A DNA stretch of 64,000 nt, from assembly GCF_008933155.1 (NCBI RefSeq), contig NZ_WBVP01000008.1, positions 104,184 to 168,183 on the forward strand, given 5' to 3'. The notes under the pieces were generated by a model, which saw nothing but the letters and a program-made list of their open reading frames with translations, did no database searches and was not told the DNA's origin. The position numbers were made by a program, and so were the translations under genes. The stretch is from Aliivibrio finisterrensis. GTDB lineage: Bacteria; Pseudomonadota; Gammaproteobacteria; Enterobacterales; Vibrionaceae. Of this stretch, positions 1 through 8,693 are shown piece by piece. How positions within the stretch are numbered: the stretch's first letter is position 1; every line of letters begins with the position of its first letter.

Positions 1-527
1 ATTTTACGGTACAAATACGCTTGTTCGTTGTTGTGCTTCGCAGAACCTAACCAGTACACTGAGTCTGGACCTGATTCTTTACGGATCTCAAGTGCTTTGT
101 TGCCGATCTCTTCGATAGCTTGATCCCAAGACAGTTTTACCCATTTGCCATTTTCTAGCTTCATTGGGTATTTTAGACGACGCTCGCCATGACCATGCTC
201 ACGCAGTGCTGCGCCTTTTGCACAGTGACCGCCTGCGTTAAATGGGTGATCGAATGCTGGCTCTTGACCAGTCCATACGCCATTTTGTACTTCAGCGTAG
301 ATACCACAACCAACAGAACAGTGAGAACAAATTGTACGTTTCACTTCTGTTGGTGCATCAACTGGCACTTCTTTCGCTTGTGCTTTTTTCATCATGCTTG
401 GAACAAACATGCTTGCACTTGCTACTGCACCCGCAGCAATCGTTGAAGTACGCATGAACATACGACGTGTAATGCCCAGCTGGTTCTCTTGCTTTTGTAC
501 CGAATCGGAACGTTTAGTTAATTTCAT
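1..527 (-). CDS. formate dehydrogenase catalytic (alpha) subunit, N-terminal part
   Basis: Partial gene: the first 175 codons, continuing past the left edge. The start ATG at 527 opens a twin-arginine (Tat) signal with TRRMFMRTS, followed by a hydrophobic Ala/Ser-rich stretch ending near AQA, so the protein is exported folded. Next comes the [4Fe-4S] motif of the molybdopterin oxidoreductase family: CSHCSVGC followed by a fourth Cys in GGHCAKG. In this family the subunit oxidises formate to CO2 at a bis-MGD Mo or W centre. The Cys/Sec metal ligand lies outside the window. It is the fourth gene of an operon whose earlier members are Fdh accessory genes. Confidence 0.93.
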   Translation of the reverse strand, partial: MKLTKRSDSVQKQENQLGITRRMFMRTSTIAAGAVASASMFVPSMMKKAQAKEVPVDAPTEVKRTICSHCSVGCGIYAEVQNGVWTGQEPAFDHPFNAGGHCAKGAALREHGHGERRLKYPMKLENGKWVKLSWDQAIEEIGNKALEIRKESGPDSVYWLGSAKHNNEQAYLYRK

Positions 528-539
528 TATTAAGCTCCG

Positions 540-737
540 TTATAGGCTATCGTAATAGTCACGAATGTGTTGAGTTTCGCGATATCCATCGCCTTTCTTC
601 TCAACGTCTTTTTTATCCGTTACTGTGCTTGCACTTGCTGTTCCTGAAACGGCAGCAGCTACTGTTCCTGCGGCAGCTGCAGTTGCAAGGCCCTTCAGTA
701 GTGTGCGGCGGTTTAGGTCCGTATTTTTATTGCTCAT
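540..737 (-). CDS. small Tat-signal protein of the formate dehydrogenase region
   Basis: A 65-residue protein with a Tat motif (NRRTLLKGL) followed by an Ala/Gly-rich hydrophobic segment and a cleavage-like ASA. The short charged mature part ends in RETQHIRDYYDSL. This matches the small 'formate dehydrogenase region TAT target' family, which typically sits just upstream of the catalytic subunit; its exact role is unknown. It may be a small subunit or an export partner of the enzyme. It lies 12 bp before the catalytic subunit, so the two are co-transcribed. Confidence 0.88.
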   Translation of the reverse strand: MSNKNTDLNRRTLLKGLATAAAAGTVAAAVSGTASASTVTDKKDVEKKGDGYRETQHIRDYYDSL

Positions 738-816
738 TCAATGCTCCTTTGCTTCCAATGTACTTGGAATGGGCGTTTGTTTTTATGGTTTTAATTCTTT
801 TAAGTCACAACAACTT

Positions 817-1422
817 TTATACTTCTGTGACTTCAATTGCGTTTGGATTTTTTGCAAAGCGCGTTTGTTCTACAATGAAAAACGCCTCTACTAGTTGTGT
901 CACTGATTTGTAGAAATCCGCATTTTCAGCGTTATTGATTTGCTCACACAGTGCGACATACCAAGGTTGAATATGGCGATTAAAGAATCGTTGTTGCAGA
1001 ACTTCTGCATCACTCGCTTCAATAAGCATCGCCATAACTTCACATAATGCTGATATATGATCTTCAGGCTCTTTTACGTCATCTGCTCGCTCAAAACCTA
1101 ATTGCATAAGATCTTGGCGAAGGGCAACTAACGGTTTTTCCATTAAAGCGCCCGCTATGTGCCATGAGCCAAACGGCATCACTTCACCACGGCCAACGCC
1201 AATGAATAAATTTTGGTATTCGTCTGTTAGGGCTTCTTGATTTGATTCTTGAGCCGCTTTTGAAATAACAGACCATGCTTTACTCATTGCATGATCATCG
1301 TTACTTTCTACTTCAAGCGTACTTAACCAATCAATCACCATTTGATCTGGTGCAATACGAAACAAATGCGCTAATAAACCATAGATTTCTTGTCTTACTT
1401 GCTGTTGTTCATTCATGGTCAT
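817..1422 (-). CDS. TorD/DmsD-family molybdoenzyme chaperone
   Basis: A 201-residue all-helical protein of the TorD family. The conserved family region is visible as YQNLFIGVGRGEVMPFGSWH at about residues 70-90. Such chaperones bind the Tat signal and apoenzyme of molybdoenzymes until cofactor is inserted; here the client is presumably the formate dehydrogenase two genes downstream. The ATG at 1422 overlaps the stop codon of the ferredoxin gene by one base (TAATG), suggesting translational coupling. The in-frame ATG two codons later is an equally possible start. Confidence 0.88.
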   Translation of the reverse strand: MTMNEQQQVRQEIYGLLAHLFRIAPDQMVIDWLSTLEVESNDDHAMSKAWSVISKAAQESNQEALTDEYQNLFIGVGRGEVMPFGSWHIAGALMEKPLVALRQDLMQLGFERADDVKEPEDHISALCEVMAMLIEASDAEVLQQRFFNRHIQPWYVALCEQINNAENADFYKSVTQLVEAFFIVEQTRFAKNPNAIEVTEV

Positions 1423-3098
1423 TACACCTTTAATTGTTTTTCTGGGTTTGCAGACAGATCAGTAAAGATGTCTTTTACTCGACAATCTTCACACATGTAT
1501 AGACGGCTAATAGAGGCTTCATCACTAAAGTGCGGGTTACCCTGTAACTTAATTCTTAGCATTTCAATCATTGATGCTGGAGCGAAAGGCGTTCCACAAG
1601 TAATACAACACGCGGCATCTTCTTTATGCATGATTTGTGTTTCTTGACGCTGTGTTTGGCTCCAGTTCATTTGCACTTTCATGCTCAATACTTTTTCTGG
1701 ACACGCGCTGACACAAAGGCCACATTGAACACAATCTTGCTCAATGAATTTTAATGTTGGTGAATCGGGATCACTATGAAGTGCACGAGTTGGACAAACC
1801 GCCACACAACTCATACATAAAGTACAGTCTTTCGTTTCACAGCTCACACTGCCATAAGGCGCATGAGAAGGAAGAGATTGAATTTCAGTAATTTCGATAT
1901 TGTTTGATGTCGCATCAGCAGCAAGGTGATCTAACGCGCCCATTAAACGTGCACGTTTATTACCCGTTAATGGTTGGTCAATTACTGCTAATGGCGTATC
2001 GATAAGCGTCATCTCGTGTAACGCTTCCATGTAAACCACTTGGATGCGTTGAGGATCTAACTCTAGTTGAGATAAGAAATCCTTTGCGATTTCAACTTCT
2101 TGAGTTAATACACGCTGAATGGTTTCTGGCATTCTACGGCTTGCGATAAACAGAACTTGCGCTGCACCATTAACAAGTGCAGAGAACCAGGTATCAATAC
2201 CGACAGAAAGAAGCTCATCAAGAACTACTGGGATAACATGATCTGGCATGGTTTTTAGTGCCATCACATTAAAGTTTTCATGACGATCACTACAGAAAGC
2301 GATAATTGGTGTTTCACCACCCTCTTTCTTGTAGTTTGCTAATAGACGGGCTGCGAAGTTTTGTGTTTTCTCCGCTTCTGGCAATGCATAGCTGATGGCT
2401 TCAGTCGGGCAAGCCGTTGCACAGGTACCAACCCCTTGACACAGATATGGGTTAATTTGAATGTGGTGGCCTGTTTGCTCAGAGCCTTCACTGGTTAGTG
2501 CGCCAGCAGGACAAGCATCAACACAACGCTCACACCCTTTTACGCCACGTGAACTGTGTGCACATAACTCTGGATTTAAGCGAAAGTATTTTGGTTTATC
2601 AAACGTACCAACAAGCGCTGGTAATTCATCAAGCACTTGTGCAAGCGTTGGGTAACCACGACCTACAGGATAGTAACCCGGTACTGGCACTTGCTCTGAC
2701 ATTACGCTGTCTAGTTTCATGTCTAACACAAGATCGAATGCAGCGGCGCCAATGGTTGCTTTTGCAAGATTAACGCGTTCACCATTTAGCGTACACTCAA
2801 CATCAAATGCGCCTAAAAAGCCTTTGATGCTTAGATCTTTAGCGTGGTAAACCGTTTTTTCAGTCTTCTTATCGTGTGCATCAGATTCGGTTGATACCAG
2901 TGTGATGCTGTTCAGCTCTGAGAACTGCTCGGCAACATCAACAATAATGCTAGTAGGTCCAATGATGATCAAGTTACCACGGCTTTCGTAGCTCACCGTT
3001 GGTGGGATTAAGTTGTTTAACTCAACGGTTTGCGCAATAGCGAACTGACGCGCTTTGGCATTCGTTGTTTCAGATTGTGCTAAAAATTGGGTTAACAT
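1422..3098 (-). CDS. multi-cluster 4Fe-4S ferredoxin-like protein of the formate dehydrogenase operon
   Basis: About 558 residues. Cys clusters of the CxxCxxxCP ferredoxin type occur twice near the middle (GCERCVDACP and CQGVGTCATACP) and twice near the C-terminus (CTLCMSCVAVCP and CVQCGLCVSACP). A final CCITCGTPF...CEDC pair resembles a zinc ribbon. No signal peptide is visible, so it is probably a cytoplasmic electron carrier or assembly factor for formate dehydrogenase. I chose the ATG at 3098 because AGGTGA lies just upstream; an upstream in-frame ATG at 3122 lacks such a site. It is the first gene after the sigma-54 promoter at 3166-3180. Confidence 0.88.
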   Translation of the reverse strand: MLTQFLAQSETTNAKARQFAIAQTVELNNLIPPTVSYESRGNLIIIGPTSIIVDVAEQFSELNSITLVSTESDAHDKKTEKTVYHAKDLSIKGFLGAFDVECTLNGERVNLAKATIGAAAFDLVLDMKLDSVMSEQVPVPGYYPVGRGYPTLAQVLDELPALVGTFDKPKYFRLNPELCAHSSRGVKGCERCVDACPAGALTSEGSEQTGHHIQINPYLCQGVGTCATACPTEAISYALPEAEKTQNFAARLLANYKKEGGETPIIAFCSDRHENFNVMALKTMPDHVIPVVLDELLSVGIDTWFSALVNGAAQVLFIASRRMPETIQRVLTQEVEIAKDFLSQLELDPQRIQVVYMEALHEMTLIDTPLAVIDQPLTGNKRARLMGALDHLAADATSNNIEITEIQSLPSHAPYGSVSCETKDCTLCMSCVAVCPTRALHSDPDSPTLKFIEQDCVQCGLCVSACPEKVLSMKVQMNWSQTQRQETQIMHKEDAACCITCGTPFAPASMIEMLRIKLQGNPHFSDEASISRLYMCEDCRVKDIFTDLSANPEKQLKV

Positions 3099-3165
3099 TG
3101 CTTCACCTATTCTTGACCCCATTTGGGCCTATTCAGTTCTAAGACTGGTTTCTAGGTGCTATATC

Positions 3166-3180
3166 GCAATAACCGTACCA
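3166..3180 (-). promoter_or_regulatory. sigma-54 (-24/-12) promoter for the formate dehydrogenase operon
   Basis: The minus strand reads TGGTAC-GGTTA-TTGC, matching the RpoN pattern TGGCAC-N5-TTGC with the GG and GC doublets at exact spacing. Transcription would start near 3154, about 55 bases before the ferredoxin start codon. Enhancer-like palindromes lie 80-130 bp upstream. This is a pattern call; no transcript data. Confidence 0.75.
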
Positions 3181-3259
3181 ACTTAATGGGTAATAATTAG
3201 AAATATTAATTGGGTAAAATGCGGTATTTTTAGACTATTTGGCAGGCGGTGTTTTTTGT

Positions 3260-3296
3260 CGGGACATTTTGTCTCACCTTGGTTCAAAATGTCCCG
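3260..3296. promoter_or_regulatory. enhancer-like inverted repeat (activator binding sites)
   Basis: CGGGACATTTTG at 3260-3271 and CAAAATGTCCCG at 3285-3296 form a perfect 12-bp inverted repeat with a 13-base spacer. Each arm overlaps a GACATTTTGTC-like palindrome. The same core recurs at 29378-29447 before tupA. The position 80-130 bp upstream of the sigma-54 promoter fits an NtrC-type upstream activating sequence. It could instead be a hairpin after the DUF3306 gene, but no T-run follows on that strand. Confidence 0.7.
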
Positions 3297-3301
3297 ATTG
3301 T

Positions 3302-3871
3302 TTAAATGGTCTTTTTTGTCTCACTTGAGGCTTTTTCGTCGCCAGTAACGTATTGATATTCATTATCATTACTATTTATTGCTTCATTTTTAACGGTTAA
3401 TTCTTGTTGTTCTGATGCTTCTTTTGATAATGATTCTGATAATTCCTCTGCCACTGACTCTTGCTCGATCTCGCCTTCTTCTTCAACTGGCTCTACCATC
3501 CAATCTCTTAATTTGGCTGCGGTTTCACTATCCAGCTTTGGTGGTGTTGAGTAGTTTGGCTCATCTTCCATTGCAAATTCAGGATTAAAAAACATCTTAC
3601 GCAATGCGGCTTTTTTCAGGTTTTTATCTACCCCTGTTGCCATAAATTGGCTGACATTGCTGGTTCCTGTAATTTCACCCAGATCGGCCTCGGTAGGCAG
3701 ATCGATCTCAGGCGTTACTTCTGATTCTTCTAGGATTGATGTTGTTTCAACATCCTCGACAGAGGCTTCAATAACAGGTGTTGACGATGCTTGAATAGGC
3801 TCATCACTGACCTCTTCACCTTGTTTTACCTTCTGTTTTCTCAGTGCCCATCTACTTAGGAAGTTGCTCAC
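3302..3871 (-). CDS. DUF3306 protein of the formate dehydrogenase locus
   Basis: About 189 residues: a basic start (SNFLSRWALRKQKVKQ) followed by a very acidic Glu/Ser-rich protein with the conserved segment LKKAALRKMFFNPEF near the middle. This is the layout of DUF3306 proteins, which occur beside formate dehydrogenase genes in vibrios and other proteobacteria; their function is unknown. I prefer the GTG at 3871, which begins at the conserved SNFLSRW and follows AAAGGTGCGG. It overlaps the end of the DUF3305 gene by about 20 bases. The acidic tail is probably unstructured. Confidence 0.8.
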   Translation of the reverse strand: MSNFLSRWALRKQKVKQGEEVSDEPIQASSTPVIEASVEDVETTSILEESEVTPEIDLPTEADLGEITGTSNVSQFMATGVDKNLKKAALRKMFFNPEFAMEDEPNYSTPPKLDSETAAKLRDWMVEPVEEEGEIEQESVAEELSESLSKEASEQQELTVKNEAINSNDNEYQYVTGDEKASSETKKTI

Positions 3872-4313
3872 TTGCGCGCCCCGCACCTTTACGTTTCTTT
3901 CTACGAACTTCTATCAGTTCACCGTTTTTGCCGATAAAAGCTTCTAACCATGCTTGTACTGGTAGTGGCATTCCAATGGATAACACAACGTAATCACCAT
4001 CCATGTATTGCCCTATCAAGCTTTGTGAAGCAGTAATCATCACTGGGATGAGTACGTCATTATCATTTTCAAAGGCAAAAAATAGTTTTGGATCTTGAGA
4101 GCTTAAGTTAAAACGGTAATCAGTTCGTTCATCTAAGAATATTTCTAGCTCACGCTCAAACAAGATGCCATTGCTTTGTGCTGCTTGTGTTTTTGACTCA
4201 TAAAGATGAACGTCACCAATGCGCCATGATGGTGCGCTCCAACGCCCTACTTGTTTGATTTCTTCAATCACTTCAAACTGAAGTGGCCATTGGTTTTCTG
4301 TCTTTTTACCCAC
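3852..4313 (-). CDS. DUF3305 protein of the formate dehydrogenase locus
   Basis: A 153-residue soluble protein with the pattern FEVIEEIKQVGRWSAPSWRIGDVHLYES, recalled as the DUF3305 signature. The basic C-terminus reads RRKKRKGAGR. It overlaps the DUF3306 gene, and the pair is divergent from fdhD across about 130 bp. The biochemical role is unknown; context implies maturation or regulation of formate dehydrogenase. No membrane segment or signal peptide is visible. Confidence 0.8.
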   Translation of the reverse strand: MGKKTENQWPLQFEVIEEIKQVGRWSAPSWRIGDVHLYESKTQAAQSNGILFERELEIFLDERTDYRFNLSSQDPKLFFAFENDNDVLIPVMITASQSLIGQYMDGDYVVLSIGMPLPVQAWLEAFIGKNGELIEVRRKKRKGAGRASEQLPK

Positions 4314-4363
4314 AAGTCACCTACGTTATGTCGATTATAATTACCTAAATTAAAGCAAACCTT

Positions 4364-4397
4364 ATACCAACTCCTTTCATTTTATTAAGAGTGGTAT
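4364..4397. repeat. short imperfect palindrome with ATACCAA/GGTAT ends
   Basis: ATACCAACTC and GAGTGGTAT form an imperfect inverted repeat with a 15-base spacer in the fdhD/DUF3305 divergent region. Its ends resemble those of the two longer repeats at 14051 and 20029. It overlaps a possible fdhD -10 box (TATAGT), so it could instead be a promoter element. Confidence 0.35.
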
Positions 4398-4446
4398 AGT
4401 ATTTGCCTATTTTATCAAGTCTTTATTAATTTTTTGGAGCGTTGCT

Positions 4447-5289
4447 GTGAATCAACCATCACCAACAATAATTACAACAGGTGCTGTACCAAGCCAAACC
4501 ATCTCTGTGGATGTGTATGACGAATATGGCGAAAAACTGACAAAAGAGATCGCTTGCGAACAACCTTTAACCGTTATGTTGAATTGGCAAGAAGTGGTAA
4601 CGTTAATGACGCTTGGTGCTCGCCCTGCGGAGTTAGTTTTAGGCTACTTAAAAAACCAGCATTTTGTTACCGATGCTTCTCTTTTAGAATCCGTCATTAT
4701 TGATTGGGAAACTAAAACAGCGGCGGTAAATACCAAAGAAACCACTGAACATGTAAAAGAAAACCTAAAGAAGAAGACGGTTACTTCTGGTTGCGGTCAA
4801 GGCACCATGTATGGCAACGTAATGAAGCAGCTTGAAAACTATCAAGTACCACAAGTGACGATTAACCAATCTGATCTTTATCAATCGTTAGAAGCGCTGA
4901 CTTATCACAATGACACCTATAAAGCGGCTGGCGCGGTTCATGGTTGTGCGGTGTGCAAAGACAATAAAGTGCTTTCATTTGTGGAAGATGTCGGTCGCCA
5001 TAATGCGGTAGATACCTTAGCGGGTGAGTTATGGCTCAAACAAGAAAATGGTGATGACAAACTGTTTTACACTACGGGCCGTTTAACCTCAGAAATGGTC
5101 ATTAAAGTTGCTCAAATGGGCATTCCCGTTTTACTTTCTCGCTCAGGCGTAACGCAAATGGGCTTAGATTTGGCGCAGAAATTTGGCATTACGATTATTG
5201 CTCGCGCTAAAGGTAAACGCTTCCAAGTATTTGCTGGCCATGAAAAAATCAATTTTGACGTGAAAGGCGAAGCTGCGCTTGGGGACTAA
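4447..5289 (+). CDS. fdhD: formate dehydrogenase accessory sulfurtransferase FdhD
   Basis: 280 residues with FdhD hallmarks: TSGCGQGT (C116), AGAVHGCAVC (C167, C170), VEDVGRHNAVD, TTGRLTSEMV and VLLSRSGVT. FdhD takes sulfur from IscS and sulfurates the molybdenum cofactor for insertion into formate dehydrogenase; it acts in the cytoplasm. The start is GTG at 4447 with GGAGC nine bases upstream. The usual CxxC loop (GCGxCG in E. coli, from memory) has only its first Cys here, while an extra CAVC pair appears 50 residues later. It is divergent from DUF3305/3306. Confidence 0.93.
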   Translation: MNQPSPTIITTGAVPSQTISVDVYDEYGEKLTKEIACEQPLTVMLNWQEVVTLMTLGARPAELVLGYLKNQHFVTDASLLESVIIDWETKTAAVNTKETTEHVKENLKKKTVTSGCGQGTMYGNVMKQLENYQVPQVTINQSDLYQSLEALTYHNDTYKAAGAVHGCAVCKDNKVLSFVEDVGRHNAVDTLAGELWLKQENGDDKLFYTTGRLTSEMVIKVAQMGIPVLLSRSGVTQMGLDLAQKFGITIIARAKGKRFQVFAGHEKINFDVKGEAALGD

Positions 5290-5294
5290 TATTT

Positions 5295-5315
5295 AGGGGC
5301 TAGGTTCTAGCCCCT
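5295..5315. terminator. hairpin after fdhD
   Basis: AGGGGCTAG-GTT-CTAGCCCCT is a perfect 9-bp stem between the convergent fdhD and HD-GYP genes. There is no clear T-run, so termination strength is uncertain. Confidence 0.5.
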
Positions 5316-5323
5316 GCTTCTAC

Positions 5324-7546
5324 CTACTGATTATTCTCAAAAATAGTTCTAAACTCTTCATGATTATGTAAAAACAGATCTACAATCATAGGATCAAAAG
5401 AGACACCTCTTTCCTCGGCAATAATCTCTATTGCAACCTCATGAGTGAACCCTTCTTTATAAACCCGTTTTTGTCTTAGTGCATCATACACATCAACAAT
5501 AGTCACGATTCTTGCTTCAATTGGAATATCTTCACCAGCTAAGTTTAAATACCCTTTTCCGTTCCATTTTTCATGATGGTAAAGCACGATATTTTTGGTT
5601 ATAGAACTTAATTCTGTATTCTTTATGATCTCATAGCCAATGTTAACGTGTTGCTTCATCACATCGAATTCATCAGGATCAAGTTTACCTGGTTTCTTTA
5701 ATATGTAATGAGGGATACCAATTTTGCCGATATCATGCAGCGAAGCAATCATACGGATATCCTCAACAAATGCTTTTGGCATCTTCAAAAGGTTTGATAA
5801 GTGCTCAGAATAAATATTTATCCGTTTATTGTGCTCACTGGTCTCTTCATCACTGTACAAAGACGCCATCTCTAATGAACCAATCAAGGACTCGTTCATA
5901 GTTAACAGTCGGTGCTGTGTTTTTTTCGCAAGAAAATCTCGAATAAGTAAAAGAGCGATAATGAGTATGCAAACACTCAAAATACTGATTAATGCCCATA
6001 AATCATTTCTTTGGTATTTTTCATTTTTATTAATATAGATATTTTTAATTAACCGTTCATTATCTGAACTTATCGATATAAGATTAATCGCGTTAAACAA
6101 TGCCTTATGCTCTTTTTTTACAGCGATATAGACAGAAGCTTTTTCTGTTAATGTACCTGCTATTTTTAGATCGAACATATCATAATTAATTGTGTGATTA
6201 AGCAATAATCGTTGATCCCCAAAGGCGTAATCGACGATCCCATCATCTACGGCTTTGATAATTTCATCAAAAGTATCAAAAAATACCATTTTTATATTTA
6301 ACGTATTATTTTTTACATAATCATAGTAATAGGCGTCTTTTAACATCCCAACGGTTGAGTAGTTAACATCCCCAATCTCTGAAATGAAGTTTCCTTCTAA
6401 CTTATTAAAAACTGATAGCTCAAAGGTATAATATGGCTTAGTTAAGAAGTAGTTGTCTGTTATGCACTTATTATTATACACCGACAATAAAACATCATAC
6501 TCGTTGCACTCTCCGATTACTGGTTCAATAAACGTCACAACATCTTTAAATATTAATTTAATACTGTCGAAAAGTGTTGGGGCTATTCCATGATATTCAT
6601 TATTAACATAGTAACTGGCAGGAAACTCATTAACACCATACCCAACACTAACCGTTAAGCCTTTAAGCTCTTCGCTCTTTTTAAATAAATAGATGAAGTA
6701 ATCTTCGCGAGATTTTATAACCATCTCTTTTACTTCTTTTGACTCTAGTTCAGTAAAATATTTGATTAAGATGCTGTTGAGTTCAATGTAATCCTTTGAG
6801 ATTGCAAATGACGTATATAAGTTCTCTAACCGAGGTAAATTAAGAGTCGGATACGCTTTGTCTGTGATCACCTGTGTATCAGCAACAAAGGCATCAATCT
6901 CTCCTGCATTGAGTGCTGCAACTAATTCACTTAGCGTATTAAATTTAACCGGAATATAATCTATTTCGTCAGCGTATTGATTTACAAAGTTAGTGGTAGA
7001 GTACCAATCATCAATAAGACCTACTTTCTTATTATTCAAACTAACTAGATCTTCAATAATTGAGGTATCTCTAAAGAATACTTTTGTACTAACTCGATAT
7101 AGTGTAGGGACAAAAAAGTAGCTTTCACGTCTCTCTTTTGTATTCGCAAAATCAAAATACACACCAGAATCTAAATTACTAAACTTGTCATGTAATACAT
7201 CGATATCTTCCACTTGCACGGTAAATTTTGTATTTAATTTTTTATTAATATCCGCTACTAAATAGCTGTATAACCCTTTTTGAACGCCATTTTCAATAAA
7301 GAAAAGTCTTGAATCATAATTATCATTATAAAATGTAAAGTTTTTATTATTTTTAAGCCATTCACTTTCGTCTTTGGTTAGTTCAAGCGACCATGAAAGT
7401 GAGGAATATAAACACAAAAAACACAAGAAAATCTGCTTCAATCTAGCGTTACCACCAACTATTTTAATTGTATTTAAACAAGGAGACATGTTAACAAATT
7501 GTACTGATAATGTATAATTCAATTTGTTCATCTTCCCAATCAACAT
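5324..7546 (-). CDS. periplasmic-sensor HD-GYP-type phosphodiesterase (GYP altered to GYL)
   Basis: About 740 residues. After a hydrophobic N-terminal segment (IFLCFLCLYSSLSWS) come two consecutive regions resembling bacterial solute-binding (SBP_bac_3-like) domains, then one membrane helix (LWALISILSVCILIIALLLI). A C-terminal HD-GYP domain follows, with HDIGKIGIP near residue 611, HHEKWNGKGYL and DVYDALRQKRVYK. The family hydrolyses cyclic di-GMP and related dinucleotides. Here the name-giving GYP is GYL, while the metal-binding HD and HH residues are kept. It probably senses a periplasmic small molecule. The start is uncertain; the ATG at 7546 is chosen, but 7567, inside the previous gene, is possible. 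Confidence 0.82.
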   Translation of the reverse strand: MLIGKMNKLNYTLSVQFVNMSPCLNTIKIVGGNARLKQIFLCFLCLYSSLSWSLELTKDESEWLKNNKNFTFYNDNYDSRLFFIENGVQKGLYSYLVADINKKLNTKFTVQVEDIDVLHDKFSNLDSGVYFDFANTKERRESYFFVPTLYRVSTKVFFRDTSIIEDLVSLNNKKVGLIDDWYSTTNFVNQYADEIDYIPVKFNTLSELVAALNAGEIDAFVADTQVITDKAYPTLNLPRLENLYTSFAISKDYIELNSILIKYFTELESKEVKEMVIKSREDYFIYLFKKSEELKGLTVSVGYGVNEFPASYYVNNEYHGIAPTLFDSIKLIFKDVVTFIEPVIGECNEYDVLLSVYNNKCITDNYFLTKPYYTFELSVFNKLEGNFISEIGDVNYSTVGMLKDAYYYDYVKNNTLNIKMVFFDTFDEIIKAVDDGIVDYAFGDQRLLLNHTINYDMFDLKIAGTLTEKASVYIAVKKEHKALFNAINLISISSDNERLIKNIYINKNEKYQRNDLWALISILSVCILIIALLLIRDFLAKKTQHRLLTMNESLIGSLEMASLYSDEETSEHNKRINIYSEHLSNLLKMPKAFVEDIRMIASLHDIGKIGIPHYILKKPGKLDPDEFDVMKQHVNIGYEIIKNTELSSITKNIVLYHHEKWNGKGYLNLAGEDIPIEARIVTIVDVYDALRQKRVYKEGFTHEVAIEIIAEERGVSFDPMIVDLFLHNHEEFRTIFENNQ

Positions 7547-7553
7547 ATTCTCT

Positions 7554-8693
7554 CTACGCTTTGTCATTAAATTCTTTTTGAAACTTTAATACTTTTTCAA
7601 GATAACGACGCGCTTCTGCCTTAGGGTGTTTATTGGTTAATGCCCAATATAGCTGTTCTGGTTTTAAACTGTTGATTTCACCAATAGCTTTAGTTTTGCT
7701 TGTATCAAACGTAGAAAATACCCCACCAGAACCTCCATTATAAGCAGATATCATACTGTAATGCTTATTGGTTGCGTGTTTGATATCTCGTAAGTATCTA
7801 TTTTTCAGGATATAAAAATACGCTGTGCCTGTATCAATGTTATTCGCAGGATTGAACAAGTACTCTTTTGTTGGGATACCTGATTTATTTTTAACTAGTT
7901 TAAACACATCTGCCCCTGCCGTTTTTGGGATAACCTGCATTAAACCATAGGCCCCAGCATGGCTTACAGCATAAGGGTTAAAACTACTTTCGGTCTGGAT
8001 AATGGCGTAAATTAAATCGATTGATATTCCGTAGTCTTTCGATGCTTTTTTGATCAAATCTGCATATTGAAATTCACGCTGTTCCAAATGGCCGTCTACC
8101 ATTGAGATCTCAACGTAATACGCTTTACCATTTTTGATGGTTTTCGTTTTAAGTTTATTTTCAATTAAATAATCTGCGTATTGCCCTGCTCGCCAAGGCC
8201 ATTCAATGTCTTTATTTTCTTGATCTTTAATTTGGCCCAGTAAAAATGGGCGGCCACGCAACGGAATCGATTTATCACTGAATAAATCCACATGCGATGG
8301 ATCTGCAGGCATTAAAACTGTACCTATAATGGCTTTTTTGAGTACCTCTTTAGGTTGATATTGAGAAATAGTCGATACATAGATCTTACCTTTATCAAAA
8401 TCAATATGTGCGCGAGTACGATAACCATCAAGATACTTTACGTAACGGTGCTTACCAGCTTCAAGAAACTCTTTGTCACCCCATTTATTATGAACTTGAT
8501 TAGCAAGATTTTCTAATTGCTCTTCGACCGACTGGGTTGGTTTTGATGAGGCGGGCTGCCATGTATTTGGTTTTGATACACCACCACTACAATCGCATGA
8601 TTCTGAATTTGATTGATTGTAATTACCATCAAAAATTGGAGTACAAGAAGTCGTGACTAAAGAAATAACAAGGGCAAGTAATGCGTTTTTCAT
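7554..8693 (-). CDS. MltC-like membrane-bound lytic murein transglycosylase (lipoprotein)
   Basis: 379 residues with a lipoprotein signal (lipobox VTTSC, C17). An N-terminal DUF3393/MltC-like domain occupies roughly 55-200, and a C-terminal SLT domain carries catalytic E235 in IIQTESSFNP, followed by SHAGAYGLMQVIP and YNGG. It cleaves peptidoglycan glycan strands, forming 1,6-anhydromuramyl ends, from the outer-membrane inner face. The usual mltC neighbour, mutY, is absent, so this may be a second MltC paralogue. Its stop lies within a few bases of the HD-GYP gene start, suggesting co-transcription. Confidence 0.88.
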   Translation of the reverse strand: MKNALLALVISLVTTSCTPIFDGNYNQSNSESCDCSGGVSKPNTWQPASSKPTQSVEEQLENLANQVHNKWGDKEFLEAGKHRYVKYLDGYRTRAHIDFDKGKIYVSTISQYQPKEVLKKAIIGTVLMPADPSHVDLFSDKSIPLRGRPFLLGQIKDQENKDIEWPWRAGQYADYLIENKLKTKTIKNGKAYYVEISMVDGHLEQREFQYADLIKKASKDYGISIDLIYAIIQTESSFNPYAVSHAGAYGLMQVIPKTAGADVFKLVKNKSGIPTKEYLFNPANNIDTGTAYFYILKNRYLRDIKHATNKHYSMISAYNGGSGGVFSTFDTSKTKAIGEINSLKPEQLYWALTNKHPKAEARRYLEKVLKFQKEFNDKA

